Counted from the first letter of the stretch, positions 24,445-33,485 are shown. The stretch: 64,000 nt of DNA from Wenjunlia tyrosinilytica (GCF_014646055.1 NZ_BMMS01000019.1:81448-145447); one strand, 5' to 3'. Numbers and translations: made by a program. The notes: generated by a model from the sequence alone, not told the origin.

Positions 24445-25713
24445 ATGCTTCGGCCGAGAGGTAGAGAGCCAGTGGAGGCAGTGGGAGGCGCCCGCGGGGC
24501 CGTGCTGCGTGTGGCCGTCGGACTGGCGTTGTTGCTGGTCACGGCGTGCGGGGACCTGGGTGGCCGGGCGCACACGGAGGCACGTCCTCAGGTGTCGCGG
24601 GCCGTGGTGAAGGTCACGCCGGGAAACGCGACCGAGAATGTGGCCCCCGCGGACGAGCTGAGGGTCGACGCGATTCACGGTGAGCTCACCCGGGTGGCGG
24701 TACGCGGCTCCGACGGCCGGGTGGTTCCGGGGCGGTTCAGCCGGGACCGCCGCAGCTGGCTGCCGGACCACCCGCCGGCGCTGGCGACCGCGTACACGGT
24801 GGACGCCGTGGCCGTGGACGCGAGCGGCCGGGAGGCGGCGAGGCACTCCACGTTCACCACCCTCGTGCCCAAGGACACGTTCAAGGGCTTCTACACACCC
24901 GAGCACGGCTCGACCGTGGGGGTCGGGATGCCGGTGTCGGTCAGGTTCAACCGGCCGATCACCGACCGGGCGGCGGTGGAGCGCGGCATCACGGTGACGG
25001 CGGAGCCGGCCGTGGAGGTGGCCGCGCACTGGTTCGGCAACCGGCGCCTGGACGTGCGGCCGAGGGAGTACTGGCTGCCGGGCACCAGAGTGACGCTGCG
25101 GATGCGGCTGAAGGACGTGGAGGGCGGGCCCGGGGTCTACGGCACGCAGACCAGGACCGTCCGCTTCACCGTCGGCCGCTCGATGGTGAGCACGGTGGAC
25201 GCGGCCGCGCACACGATGACCGTGCGCCGCAACGGCCGTGTGGTCAAGGTTCTGCCGATCACCGCGGGCAGCCCGCGGAACACCACGTACAACGGCCGCA
25301 TGGTGATCACCGACCGGTACGAGCTGACCCGGATGAACGGGGACACCGTGGGCTTCGGCGGCGAGTACGACATCCCGGATGTTCCGCACGCGATGCGCCT
25401 GACCGACTCGGGCACCTTCATCCACGGCAACTACTGGGCTCCGCAGGAGACGTTCGGCACAGCGAACGTCAGCCACGGCTGCATCGGCCTGCAGGACGTC
25501 AAGAGCGGCGACCGCGAGGCCAAGGGAGTCGTCCCCGCCGCCCGTTCCCTCACCGGCCGCACCCCTGCGGCCTGGTTCTACACCCACTCCATGTCCGGTG
25601 ACGTGGTGGAGGTGGTCAACTCGCACGACCGGACGGTGGCCGCGGACAACGGACTCAACGGGTGGAACATGGACTGGCCGACATGGGTCGCCGGCAGTGC
25701 GCTGACGAGATGA
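24445..25713 (+). CDS. L,D-transpeptidase lipoprotein, copy 1
   Basis: 422 aa, exported and lipid-anchored (lipobox LLVTAC, Cys32 or so). Two bacterial Ig-like domains (VVKVTPGNATENVAP; GFYTPEHGSTVGVGMPVSV) precede a YkuD catalytic domain with HGNYW and catalytic Cys in VSHGCIGLQDV. It should form 3-3 crosslinks in peptidoglycan from tetrapeptide donors. Start: ATG with GGAGGG a few bases upstream; a GTG at 24472 behind GAGAGG is an alternative. A close paralog follows 258 bp downstream, which suggests tandem duplication. Relative to the paralog, it has about 15 extra residues after the catalytic Cys (SGDREAKGVVPAARSL). Confidence 0.9.
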   Translation: MLRPRGREPVEAVGGARGAVLRVAVGLALLLVTACGDLGGRAHTEARPQVSRAVVKVTPGNATENVAPADELRVDAIHGELTRVAVRGSDGRVVPGRFSRDRRSWLPDHPPALATAYTVDAVAVDASGREAARHSTFTTLVPKDTFKGFYTPEHGSTVGVGMPVSVRFNRPITDRAAVERGITVTAEPAVEVAAHWFGNRRLDVRPREYWLPGTRVTLRMRLKDVEGGPGVYGTQTRTVRFTVGRSMVSTVDAAAHTMTVRRNGRVVKVLPITAGSPRNTTYNGRMVITDRYELTRMNGDTVGFGGEYDIPDVPHAMRLTDSGTFIHGNYWAPQETFGTANVSHGCIGLQDVKSGDREAKGVVPAARSLTGRTPAAWFYTHSMSGDVVEVVNSHDRTVAADNGLNGWNMDWPTWVAGSALTR

Positions 25714-25971
25714 AACGTCCGCCTTTGTCCAGTCGTGCACGCGGTGGATCCGGCCACCAGACGGGCACCACGGCGTTCTTGGGACCGAACGGTGACAATC
25801 CGGCGGGCATTTGGGGCCGCGGGGTGTGGTTATCTAATCGGCGTGCGTGGTGCAAGAGGTTCTGCCCGCGCAGCACGCATGGGGGTCAGGGTGAACTCGG
25901 CCGGGAACCAACTGAGACAGGGGCGCGCACAAGCGCGGCACCGGGCGGTCGGCCGCGAGGGGAGAGACGAG

Positions 25972-27234
25972 TTGAAGCCGATACGGGCGGCGCGCGCCAC
26001 AGCGCTCCGAAAGAATGCGCCGCTGGGCGCCCGCAACCGCAACGCCGCGCTGGCACTGCTGGTGGGTGCCGTGATGCTGGTGGCCACCGCGTGCGGTGGC
26101 GATGACGGCGGTGACGCCAAGGGCGGCTCGGGCGGCTCGGGCAAGGGCGGCGGCAAGAACGCCGCCTCCGCTGCCGTGGTGAACATCGTCCCCAAGAACA
26201 AGGCCGCCGACGTCGCCACCGACGGCACGCTCAAGGTGACCGCGTCCAAGGGCAAGCTCACCAGCGTCGAGGTCGCCGACGACAAGGGCGACAAGGTCCC
26301 CGGCAGGATCACCAAGGGCGGCACCGCCTGGGAGCCGTCGGAGCACCTCGGCCCCAACACCAAGTACACGGTGGACGCCGTGGCCAAGGACGCCGACGGC
26401 CGGGAGTCCGCCAAGCACTCCACCTTCACCACCGTGGTCCCCAAGGACACCTTCGTCGGCTACTTCACGCCGGAGGACGGCTCCACGGTCGGCACGGGCA
26501 TGGAGGTCTCGCTCAACTTCAACCGCCCGGTCACCAACCAGAAGTCGGTCCAGCAGGCCATCACGGTCACGGCCAGCCCCTCGGTGCCCGTCAAGGGCCA
26601 CTGGTTCGGCAACCAGCGCCTGGACTTCCGCCCGGAGAACTACTGGGCCAAGGGCACGAAGGTCAAGCTCAGCCTGCGTCTGAAGGGCGTCGAGGGCGCG
26701 GACGGTGTCTACGGCACCCAGTCCAAGGACGTGAACTTCACCGTCGGACGCAGCCAGGTCAGCGTGGTGGACGCCGCGAAGCACACCATGAAGGTCACCC
26801 GCGACGGCAAGCTCATCAAGACCGTGCCGATCACCGCGGGCTCTCCCTCGACGACCACGTACAACGGCAAGATGGTCATCACCGAGAAGTACAAGGTCAC
26901 CCGGATGAACGGTGACACGGTCGGCTTCGGCGGCGAGTACGACATCAAGGACGTCCCGCACGCGATGCGTCTGACCACCTCGGGCACCTTCGTCCACGGC
27001 AACTACTGGGCCGGGCCCTCGACCTTCGGCTCGGCGAACGTCAGCCACGGCTGCGTGGGCCTGCTGGACCACCGCGGCGCCAATGACGCCGGCACCCCGG
27101 CCGCGTGGTTCTACGACCAGTCGATCATCGGTGACGTGGTCGAGGTGAAGAACTCCAAGGACAAGACGGTCGACCCGAGCAACGGGCTCAACGGCTGGAA
27201 CATGTCCTGGGCGGAGTGGACAGCCGCCCAGTAG
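25972..27234 (+). CDS. L,D-transpeptidase lipoprotein, copy 2
   Basis: 420 aa with the chosen TTG start; the same architecture as the preceding gene: lipobox MLVATAC, a Gly/Lys tether, two Ig-like domains (FVGYFTPEDGSTVGTGMEVS), and YkuD with HGNYW and catalytic Cys in VSHGCVGLLDH. It is Lys-rich where copy 1 is Arg-rich. The start is uncertain: TTG at 25972 has GAGGGGAGAG just upstream, while an in-frame GTG at 25891 behind GGGGG would add 27 residues. The 258-bp gap before it suggests its own promoter. A 19-bp perfect hairpin follows. Confidence 0.88.
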   Translation: MKPIRAARATALRKNAPLGARNRNAALALLVGAVMLVATACGGDDGGDAKGGSGGSGKGGGKNAASAAVVNIVPKNKAADVATDGTLKVTASKGKLTSVEVADDKGDKVPGRITKGGTAWEPSEHLGPNTKYTVDAVAKDADGRESAKHSTFTTVVPKDTFVGYFTPEDGSTVGTGMEVSLNFNRPVTNQKSVQQAITVTASPSVPVKGHWFGNQRLDFRPENYWAKGTKVKLSLRLKGVEGADGVYGTQSKDVNFTVGRSQVSVVDAAKHTMKVTRDGKLIKTVPITAGSPSTTTYNGKMVITEKYKVTRMNGDTVGFGGEYDIKDVPHAMRLTTSGTFVHGNYWAGPSTFGSANVSHGCVGLLDHRGANDAGTPAAWFYDQSIIGDVVEVKNSKDKTVDPSNGLNGWNMSWAEWTAAQ

Positions 27235-27288
27235 TACCGCATCGGACGCGGCCGGGCCCAGGTCCCGGTCCGCCTCCCACGGGACCGC

Positions 27289-27333
27289 GAGCGCGGCCCG
27301 GCCCCGCACACGCCGCGGGGCCGGGCCGCGCTC
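27289..27333. terminator. Terminator after L,D-transpeptidase copy 2
   Basis: Perfect 19-bp stem starting GAGCGCGGCCCGG with a 7-nt loop (ACACGCC), about 55 bp after the stop codon. It is strong but has no U-tract. Confidence 0.85.
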
Positions 27334-27441
27334 AGTTGCGCGAGACGCCGTTGTTACGCTCGCCGCGCGACGGCCCCACGTCGGCCGGCACGTGACCCAG
27401 TACGTCAGCCGGCACGTCCCCCAACGCCTTGGAGGCGCTCC

Positions 27442-28209
27442 ATGACCGTGACCCTCGAGGTCGCAGACGGCGTCGGCATCATCCGCCTCGCCCGCCCCCC
27501 GATGAACGCCCTCGACATCGCCATGCAGGACTCGCTGGGCGAGGCGGCGGCCGAGGCGGCGGGCCGCTCCGATGTGCGTGCCGTGGTCGTCCACGGCGGC
27601 GAGAAGGTGTTCGCGGCGGGCGCGGACATCAAGGAGATGCAGGCCATGTCGTACACGGACATGGTGGACCGCGCGCGCGGGCTCCAGGACGCCTTCACGG
27701 CGGTCGCCCGGCTGCCCAAGCCCGTCGTGGCCGCGGTGAGCGGCTACGCGCTCGGCGGCGGCTGCGAGTTGGCGCTGTGCGCGGACATCCGCATCGCGGC
27801 CGAGAACGCCAAGCTGGGCCAGCCCGAGATCCTGCTCGGCCTGATCCCGGGCGCCGGCGGCACCCAGCGCCTGGCCCGCCTGGTGGGCCCCTCGCGCGCC
27901 AAGGACCTCATCTTCACGGGTCGGCAGGTGCGCGCGGACGAGGCGCTGTCCATCGGCCTGGTCGACAAGGTCGTCCCCGCCGAGGAGGTGTACTCGGCGG
28001 CCGTGGAGTGGGCCTCCCGGCTCGCCAAGGGACCGGCGTACGCTCTGCGGGCGGCCAAGGAGGCGGTGGACGCGGGCCTCGAGACCGACATCGAGACCGG
28101 ACTGACCATCGAGCGGAACCTCTTCGCGGGCCTGTTCGCCACCGAGGACCGGGCGATCGGGATGCGCAGCTTCATCGAGGAGGGTCCGGGCAAGGCCAAG
28201 TTCAACTAG
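27442..28209 (+). CDS. Enoyl-CoA hydratase/isomerase family protein
   Basis: 255 aa crotonase-fold protein. The oxyanion-hole motif AAGADIKEM and the GYALGGGCELALCADIRIA stretch are present, as are both Glu positions expected of a hydratase (GCELALC and GQPEILLGLIPGAGGTQ). It probably hydrates 2-enoyl-CoA in beta-oxidation or amino-acid breakdown; the substrate cannot be told from the sequence. GGAGG sits 7 nt before the ATG. No other beta-oxidation gene is adjacent. Confidence 0.9.
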   Translation: MTVTLEVADGVGIIRLARPPMNALDIAMQDSLGEAAAEAAGRSDVRAVVVHGGEKVFAAGADIKEMQAMSYTDMVDRARGLQDAFTAVARLPKPVVAAVSGYALGGGCELALCADIRIAAENAKLGQPEILLGLIPGAGGTQRLARLVGPSRAKDLIFTGRQVRADEALSIGLVDKVVPAEEVYSAAVEWASRLAKGPAYALRAAKEAVDAGLETDIETGLTIERNLFAGLFATEDRAIGMRSFIEEGPGKAKFN

Positions 28210-28252
28210 CGCCGCGGGGGCGGGGCGCCCTGGGGGCTTGTTCGCAAGCCTC

Positions 28253-28286
28253 TTTCCATTGGCGCCCCGTTTCCATTGGCGCCCCG
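28253..28286. repeat. Perfect tandem duplication of 17 bp
   Basis: TTTCCATTGGCGCCCCG occurs twice, head to tail, about 45 bp after the enoyl-CoA hydratase stop. Each unit contains the palindrome GGCGCC. Confidence 0.85.
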
Positions 28287-28485
28287 CGTCGATGCGGTGA
28301 GGCCGTCTTGCGGGGACGATGTCCGTCACCTGATGTCATCGCGGCGTCACCGCAGGCCCAAGCCCTGGTGGTGATCCAATATGCCCTGCGCATATGCCGG
28401 AACCACCCCGCGAACGGGCCGTGCCCGTGGCTCAATTCCCCCGGATCCACCCCGAACGGCCCGAGCGGCGGCCATGATGGGGGCC

Positions 28486-28983
28486 ATGACGGGCCGGGGA
28501 GGACCAGAGCAGTCGCAGCGGCCGATGGTGGAACCGGCGCTTGAACGCACCCTTGCCCCCGACGATCCGCGTTCCCCGGTCATCCTCGATCTCGTCGGCA
28601 ACCCCGCCCTCAAAGAGGTCCAGCTCTCCTCCCGCCCCGAGCAGGCGGGCACGGCGCGCAAGCTCACCGTCGCCGTGCTGCGGCAGTGGAACGTCGGTTC
28701 GCTCGCCGAGGTGGGGGAGTTACTCGTCTCCGAACTCGTCGGCAACGCGGTGCGGCACACCGGGGCGCGGACCTTCGGACTGCGGATGGGGCGGCGGCGC
28801 GGCTGGGTGCGCGTCGAGGTGAGGGATCCCTCGAGGGCGCTGCCCTGCCTCGTGCCGATCGTGCGCGACCTCGACGAGAGCGGCCGGGGGCTCTTCCTCG
28901 TCGACCGGCTCTCCGACCGGTGGGGCGTGGACCTGCTGCCGCGCGGCAAGACGACGTGGTTCGAACTGCGCGCACCCCAGTGA
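28486..28983 (+). CDS. RsbW-like ATP-binding protein (possible anti-sigma factor)
   Basis: 165 aa with a single HATPase_c_2 domain: N-box LLVSELVGNAVRHTGA, G1 VRVEVRDPS and G2 SGRGLFLVDRLSDRWG. No sensor or phospho-His domain is present. Such small GHKL proteins are very numerous in Streptomyces and may act as anti-sigma or anti-anti-sigma kinases; the partner is unknown and no sigma factor is nearby. Three in-frame ATGs cluster at 28474-28488; the last has GGGGG just upstream. A terminator follows closely, so it is probably monocistronic. Confidence 0.85.
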   Translation: MTGRGGPEQSQRPMVEPALERTLAPDDPRSPVILDLVGNPALKEVQLSSRPEQAGTARKLTVAVLRQWNVGSLAEVGELLVSELVGNAVRHTGARTFGLRMGRRRGWVRVEVRDPSRALPCLVPIVRDLDESGRGLFLVDRLSDRWGVDLLPRGKTTWFELRAPQ

Positions 28984-29016
28984 GCGAGTGAATCGCGCCA
29001 CCGGCGAGCGCACAAC

Positions 29017-29062
29017 GCAGAGGCCCCCTTGCGCCTCGTGGGCGCGTCGGGGGCCTCTTCTG
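29017..29062. terminator. Nested hairpin terminator
   Basis: Outer stem GAGGCCCCC / GGGGGCCTC (9 bp, with a further GCAG/CTGC pairing beyond a TT bulge) enclosing an inner hairpin GCGCC-TCGTG-GGCGC. It lies just after the RsbW-like gene. Confidence 0.8.
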
Positions 29063-29641
29063 CGTCGCCGCGGAGCAAGGGGGTGTGATCCGCGGCGGAT
29101 TGCACACGACCGTGGCCCGGGTCAGTGGGGGTCGTTGCCCGCGGTCCGGACGGCGTCCCGTCCGGACACCTCGACTATCCCAGATGAATCCGGCCGTGAG
29201 CAAACGTTTTGCGAGTGAAGCGGCCCACTGGCCTTATAAGTAGGGGATAAGGCTCCCGGTGTACCTTAGATTTTCCTCAAATCGTCAGTGGTTGTCCTTG
29301 TGGTGCCCCCCCGGTGTCGTACCGGTACCGCCGCCTCCGGCCCCGCGGTCGCCCACCGGGCGCGTCCACCGGGCGCGGTGGCGAAGGTACCGGTGGCGTA
29401 CCGCCTCGAACCGCTCCAGCCCCCCCCTGCCAGGAGCCCGATCCACCGGCGGCCCCACCTGTCCGGGGCAGGACCGATGCGGCCGTCCGCACGCGATGTC
29501 GTGGCGTGCCACGCCGCCGGGCGCGGGGCGGGGCGGCGCGGGGCGATCATCCGATGGATGGGCCGACTGCGGACACCCGACTCGCCGCCGTCCGGGTGAC
29601 GGTCCTGAGCCCCGCGCCCCCGGCCCGAAATCTTGACCCGC
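29063..29641. promoter_or_regulatory. Upstream region of the ADP-ribosyltransferase gene
   Basis: About 580 bp with no convincing gene. An AT-rich island at 29202-29283 includes AAACGTTT (29202-29209), TATAAG (29235-29240) and a TTAGATTTTCCTC stretch. This looks like a promoter zone, but no good -35/-10 pair can be assigned. The rest is GC-rich with no recognised element. Confidence 0.4.
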
Positions 29642-30520
29642 ATGATCACCCCACGCCCGTGGCGCCGCGCAATGGTCGTCGCGCTCTCCCTCTGCGGCGC
29701 CCTCGCCGCGCCCTCGGTCGCCGCGCCCTCGGTCGCCACCCCCTCGGCCGCCACCCCGGCCGGCGCGCCTTCCCTCGCCCCGCTCGCGGTACCCGCCCCG
29801 GCGGCGCCTCCGGCGTACCCGACCTCCCTCGGCCCGAGTTGCGACCTCCTGCCGACCCGGATCAGCTCCGCCTGCGACGGCGAGCTGATCGGTACGCCCA
29901 CCAGGCCCGTTGTGGCGGTGGTCGTCGGCGGCCACCGCCTCGACTTCGTCGACCGCAACGAGCTGGCCAGGTCCCAGTGCTCCGACCGCCCGGTGCACAT
30001 CGTCACGCAGGCGGTCTTCGACGCCGTCCCGCCCGGCCCCGACCCGCTGTACGCGGCAGCCGAGCGCGAGGTGGCCGTGGACCGCATCACCCCGGCCCCC
30101 TCGTACCGCATGGACTGCAAGCCGCTGTACCGCGCCGACGGCCGTGGACCCGACATCGTGTTCGAGGAGGGCTTCCACCCCAAGGACACGGTGAACGGGC
30201 AGTACGACGTGCAGAGCTACGTCCTGAAGAACCAGCCCTCGCCCTATGTCAGCACCACCTACGACCACGACCTCTACAAGCAGTGGAAGACCGCCTACAA
30301 CTACTACGTCGAGGCCCCCGGCGGCATCGACGTCAACCGCACCATCGGCGACACCCACAAGTGGGCCTTCCAGGTCGAGGTGGCCTTCCCCGGCGGCATC
30401 GACCGCAAATTCATCGAACGGGCCTGCCCGGTGGACAAGCAGACCAAGACCGAGATCACCAGCCAGTGCGTCGACAACCCGCACTTCGCGGCGTGGCGCG
30501 GTGAAGCGACCATCTTCTAG
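29642..30520 (+). CDS. Secreted pierisin/ScARP-type mono-ADP-ribosyltransferase
   Basis: 292 aa. A Sec signal peptide (about residues 1-30) is followed by an Ala/Pro-rich linker and an N-terminal segment with two Cys. The catalytic domain shows the R-S-E triad of the pierisin group: Arg164 in PLYRADGRGPDIVF, Ser204 in YVSTTYDHDLYK, and Q244-V-E246 in WAFQVEVAFPGGI. The region QPSPYVSTTYDHDLYKQW and APGGIDVNRTIGDTHKW is, as I recall, almost the consensus of Scabin and S. coelicolor ScARP (SCO5461), which ADP-ribosylate guanine bases or nucleosides using NAD. Exported by inference. An in-frame TTG three codons upstream is an alternative start. No immunity gene is recognisable beside it. Confidence 0.88.
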   Translation: MITPRPWRRAMVVALSLCGALAAPSVAAPSVATPSAATPAGAPSLAPLAVPAPAAPPAYPTSLGPSCDLLPTRISSACDGELIGTPTRPVVAVVVGGHRLDFVDRNELARSQCSDRPVHIVTQAVFDAVPPGPDPLYAAAEREVAVDRITPAPSYRMDCKPLYRADGRGPDIVFEEGFHPKDTVNGQYDVQSYVLKNQPSPYVSTTYDHDLYKQWKTAYNYYVEAPGGIDVNRTIGDTHKWAFQVEVAFPGGIDRKFIERACPVDKQTKTEITSQCVDNPHFAAWRGEATIF

Positions 30521-30626
30521 CCCGCCCGGCCCAGTCGCGTTGCCGGTGCCGGGGTCCGGTGCGACCGTGATCACGACGGCTTGTCCGCCATGACTCGGGG
30601 GGCCGTGTCATGCCCCGGAGGCCAGC

Positions 30627-32945
30627 TTGCAGGCGTTCATGCACATGATCGGCGTCTTCGCCGTCCGCTTCCGCTACGCCGTCGTCGCCGTCTGGGTGGC
30701 GGCGGCCGCGCTGGCCATGCTCTTCCTCCCGTCCCTGGCCTCGGTGACCAATCCGGACAACACCTCGTTCCTGCCCTCCGACACCGGCACCGCCGAGGCG
30801 ATCAAGCTCGCGGCCCCGTTCGTCCCACCCGGGCAGTCCAGTGCCACGATGGTCGCTTCGCGCACCAGCGGGAAGCTCTCCTCGTCGGAGCAGTCGGCGT
30901 TCCGTCAACTGGAGTCGTCGGTCGCCAAGCTGCCGCATGTGACCTCGGTGACCGACCAGGGCGTCTCCGAGAACGGCATGGCGCAGAAGGCGCAGATCGT
31001 CGTCGACGTGGCGTCCAGCAGCCCGGACGCCGGTGACGTGGTGGACGACATCCGCGACACCATGTCCTCCACGCCCCACGACTCGGCTGTCGCCGAGCAT
31101 CTGACCGGCTCGATCGCCATCTCGGTGGACAACCAGCGCTCCCAGGAGGACGCGCAGCGGCTGACCGAGATCCTGTCGAACGTCGTGATCCTGGTGATGC
31201 TCTTCATCATCCTGCGCTCGGCCCTGGCGCCACTGATCACCCTCATCCCGCCGGTGCTCGTCCTCAACCTGTCCAGCCCGATCATCGCCGAGGCCGCCGC
31301 GCAGGGGGACATCGACGTCTCCTCGGTCACCCATCCCATGCTGACCGTGCTCCTGCTGGGCGCCGGTACGGACTACGGCCTCTTCCTCGTGCTGCGGATG
31401 CGCGAGGAGATGGAGCGGGGCGCTCCTCCCCGTCAGGCGATCGTCAAGTCCGTCGAGCGGGTCGGCGAGTCGATCACCTTCTCCGCCGGGACCGTCATCG
31501 GCGCTCTGCTGTGCCTGCTCCTGGCATCGTTCGGCCTGTACTCGGGACTCGGCCCCGCGCTGGCCATCGGTGTGGCCCTGATGCTCCTCGCGGGGCTCAC
31601 CCTGCTGCCCGCGCTGCTGGCGATCTTCGGCAAGGCGCTGTTCTGGCCGCGCAAGCTCAAGCCGCACGAGCACGAGCCGGACTCCGGCTGGATCAAGGTG
31701 ACCCACCACATCCTGGAGCGGCCCAAGACCACCCTGGTCGTGGGCGTCGCCGTCTTCCTGGCCCTGTCCGCGGGCATCTTCGGCTACAGCTCCAACGGCT
31801 TCGGCGGCAGCACCAACGGCCCCAGCGGCAGCGACTCGGCAGCGGGGACGGCCGCGCTGGAGGCCAACTACCCTCCGGCCGTGGTGAATCCGACCGTCGT
31901 CCTGTTCAAGTATCCGGCGTCGGTGTGGCAGGACCTGAGCAATCTCAACAACGCCGAGAACGACCTGGCGGGCAAGTCCGTCTTCGCCTCCGTCAACGGC
32001 ATGTTCAACCCGAACGGCACACCCCTGTCCGTCCAGCAGCTCTCCACCCTCTACGCCGAGCTGGGCCCGCCGGGCAAGCTGCCCGCGACCCCTCCGGCCA
32101 ACAGCCCGGTCCCGGCCGACCAGTACGCGGCCTACCGGGCGCTGAGCCAGTTCGTCAGCTCCGACGGGCAGACCGTGCAGTTCTACACGACCCTGAAGGC
32201 CGGATCCCCGGACTCCACAGCCGCGATCGACGCCGTCCCCGACGTACGAGCCGCGGTCACCGATGTGCAGAAGTCCAGCGGCGCCTCGCAGGCCGGGGTG
32301 AACGGGCTCGCCCCCGCCTCCTACGACGTCAGCACCGTCTCCAACAGCGACCTGACCGAGATCGTGCCCATCGTCCTGGTCCTCATCGGGATCCTGCTGG
32401 GCGTGGTGATGCGCAGCCTCGTCGCGCCCCTCTACCTGGTGGCCAGTGTGGCGCTGTCCTACTTCGCGGCGCTGGGCCTGGCCGTCATCGTCTACATCGG
32501 CCTGTCGGGGGAGGACGGCGTGGACTTCGTGCTGCCGTTCCTGATGTTCATCTTCCTCATGGCGCTCGGTGAGGACTACAACATCCTGGTGATGAGCCGC
32601 ATCCGGGAGGAGGCCCACTCGATGCCGCTGCGGCGGGCGGTGGCCGCCGCGATGCACGCCACCGGCACCACCGTCACCTCCGCCGGCCTGATCCTCGCCG
32701 CGACCTTCGGCGTCTCCGCCATCACGGGGGCCACGGACGAGATCAAGGAGCTGGGCGGGTCCATCGCGATGGGCATCCTGCTGGACACCTTCCTGGTCCG
32801 TGTCCTCCTCGTTCCCGCGACCGTCATCCTGCTCGGGCGGTGGAACTGGTGGCCCTCCGCCCTCTCCCACCGCCCGGCGGACCCCCCGAAGCCCGGGGGT
32901 ACCCGCGGCGCGCCCACCAGCGCGCCGCCGAAACCGGGCGGGTGA
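30627..32945 (+). CDS. MMPL-family (RND) membrane transporter
   Basis: 772 aa with two MMPL halves: TM1, a large extracytoplasmic loop (about residues 40-180), five TM helices (with LLGAGTDYGLFLVLRMREEM), a second TM and loop (SSNGFGGSTNGPSGSDSA), then five more TM helices with MALGEDYNILVMSRIREE. The two GTDYG/GEDYN helices carry the Asp/Tyr pair typical of the proton relay. The family exports lipids or polyketides to the cell surface. The start is a TTG with GGAGG six bases upstream. It follows the ADP-ribosyltransferase by 106 bp on the same strand and might be cotranscribed, but no functional link is known. Confidence 0.92.
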   Translation: MQAFMHMIGVFAVRFRYAVVAVWVAAAALAMLFLPSLASVTNPDNTSFLPSDTGTAEAIKLAAPFVPPGQSSATMVASRTSGKLSSSEQSAFRQLESSVAKLPHVTSVTDQGVSENGMAQKAQIVVDVASSSPDAGDVVDDIRDTMSSTPHDSAVAEHLTGSIAISVDNQRSQEDAQRLTEILSNVVILVMLFIILRSALAPLITLIPPVLVLNLSSPIIAEAAAQGDIDVSSVTHPMLTVLLLGAGTDYGLFLVLRMREEMERGAPPRQAIVKSVERVGESITFSAGTVIGALLCLLLASFGLYSGLGPALAIGVALMLLAGLTLLPALLAIFGKALFWPRKLKPHEHEPDSGWIKVTHHILERPKTTLVVGVAVFLALSAGIFGYSSNGFGGSTNGPSGSDSAAGTAALEANYPPAVVNPTVVLFKYPASVWQDLSNLNNAENDLAGKSVFASVNGMFNPNGTPLSVQQLSTLYAELGPPGKLPATPPANSPVPADQYAAYRALSQFVSSDGQTVQFYTTLKAGSPDSTAAIDAVPDVRAAVTDVQKSSGASQAGVNGLAPASYDVSTVSNSDLTEIVPIVLVLIGILLGVVMRSLVAPLYLVASVALSYFAALGLAVIVYIGLSGEDGVDFVLPFLMFIFLMALGEDYNILVMSRIREEAHSMPLRRAVAAAMHATGTTVTSAGLILAATFGVSAITGATDEIKELGGSIAMGILLDTFLVRVLLVPATVILLGRWNWWPSALSHRPADPPKPGGTRGAPTSAPPKPGG

Positions 32946-33069
32946 GCGACGGCGTCTGACGGCGCGAACGCCTCCCGCGAAGGCGCGGTGGGTGCCGGCC
33001 GGGACACCCGCGGCCATCGCGCGCCACGCAGCCGAGGCGCTGCTCGCCCTGGGGTGAGGCAACGCCCTG

Positions 33070-33104
33070 GGCCCGGCTACTCAGACCACCTGAGTAGCCG
33101 GGCC
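33070..33104. promoter_or_regulatory. Perfect 15-bp inverted repeat upstream of a small membrane protein
   Basis: GGCCCGGCTACTCAG and its exact complement flank a 5-nt ACCAC spacer. It lies 125 bp after the MMPL stop and 36 bp before the next start codon. It could be the MMPL terminator, but the inner TACTCAG-N5-CTGAGTA also has the form of an operator. Confidence 0.7.
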
Positions 33105-33140
33105 GATCACAGGCCGCGCCGAGGCCGGTTGGATGGCTCC

Positions 33141-33485
33141 ATGTCCGAAACGATCACTTCACAGCAGGAACTCCGCAGCCTGGACCGGGGGCTGCGCATC
33201 ACCGCGGGAGTCGGTCTGGCGCTGATCGTCCCGACGGTGATCGGCTCCGCCGTCGTCGCCCTGACCTCGCCCCGGGCCGGCCGCTGCCTCACCTACGGCG
33301 AGCAGTGCTCCCAGGTCTCCGGCGGGCAGATCGCCGCCGCGCTCGTCGCGGCGGTGGTGTTCGGCATCCTCGCGGCGGCCTGGCCGTCCGGCCGACTGCC
33401 GTTCACCGCGGCCCGCGTGTGCGCCGTGTGCCTTCAGGCGGTCGCCCAGCTCACGTTGGCGGGCCTGATCCTCGGCTACGGCTGA
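33141..33485 (+). CDS. Small three-helix membrane protein of unknown function
   Basis: 114 aa, not recognised as a named family. Three hydrophobic segments (about 20-41, 62-81 and 92-113) are separated by a loop with two Cys (GRCLTYGEQCSQ) that could form a disulfide if outside. The ATG was chosen because the frame upstream is not protein-like and the preceding DNA holds the 15-bp inverted repeat. It converges on sdaA with a 200-bp gap that holds nothing recognisable. Confidence 0.7.
   Translation: MSETITSQQELRSLDRGLRITAGVGLALIVPTVIGSAVVALTSPRAGRCLTYGEQCSQVSGGQIAAALVAAVVFGILAAAWPSGRLPFTAARVCAVCLQAVAQLTLAGLILGYG

Noticed and set aside
25834..28329. 831-residue open frame on the minus strand across the second L,D-transpeptidase and the enoyl-CoA hydratase
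   Set aside because: It covers two clear genes and a 19-bp terminator and has no domain of its own.
30456..33062. 868-residue open frame opposite the MMPL transporter
   Set aside because: His/Arg/Gly-rich without domains; an antisense shadow of a clear membrane protein.
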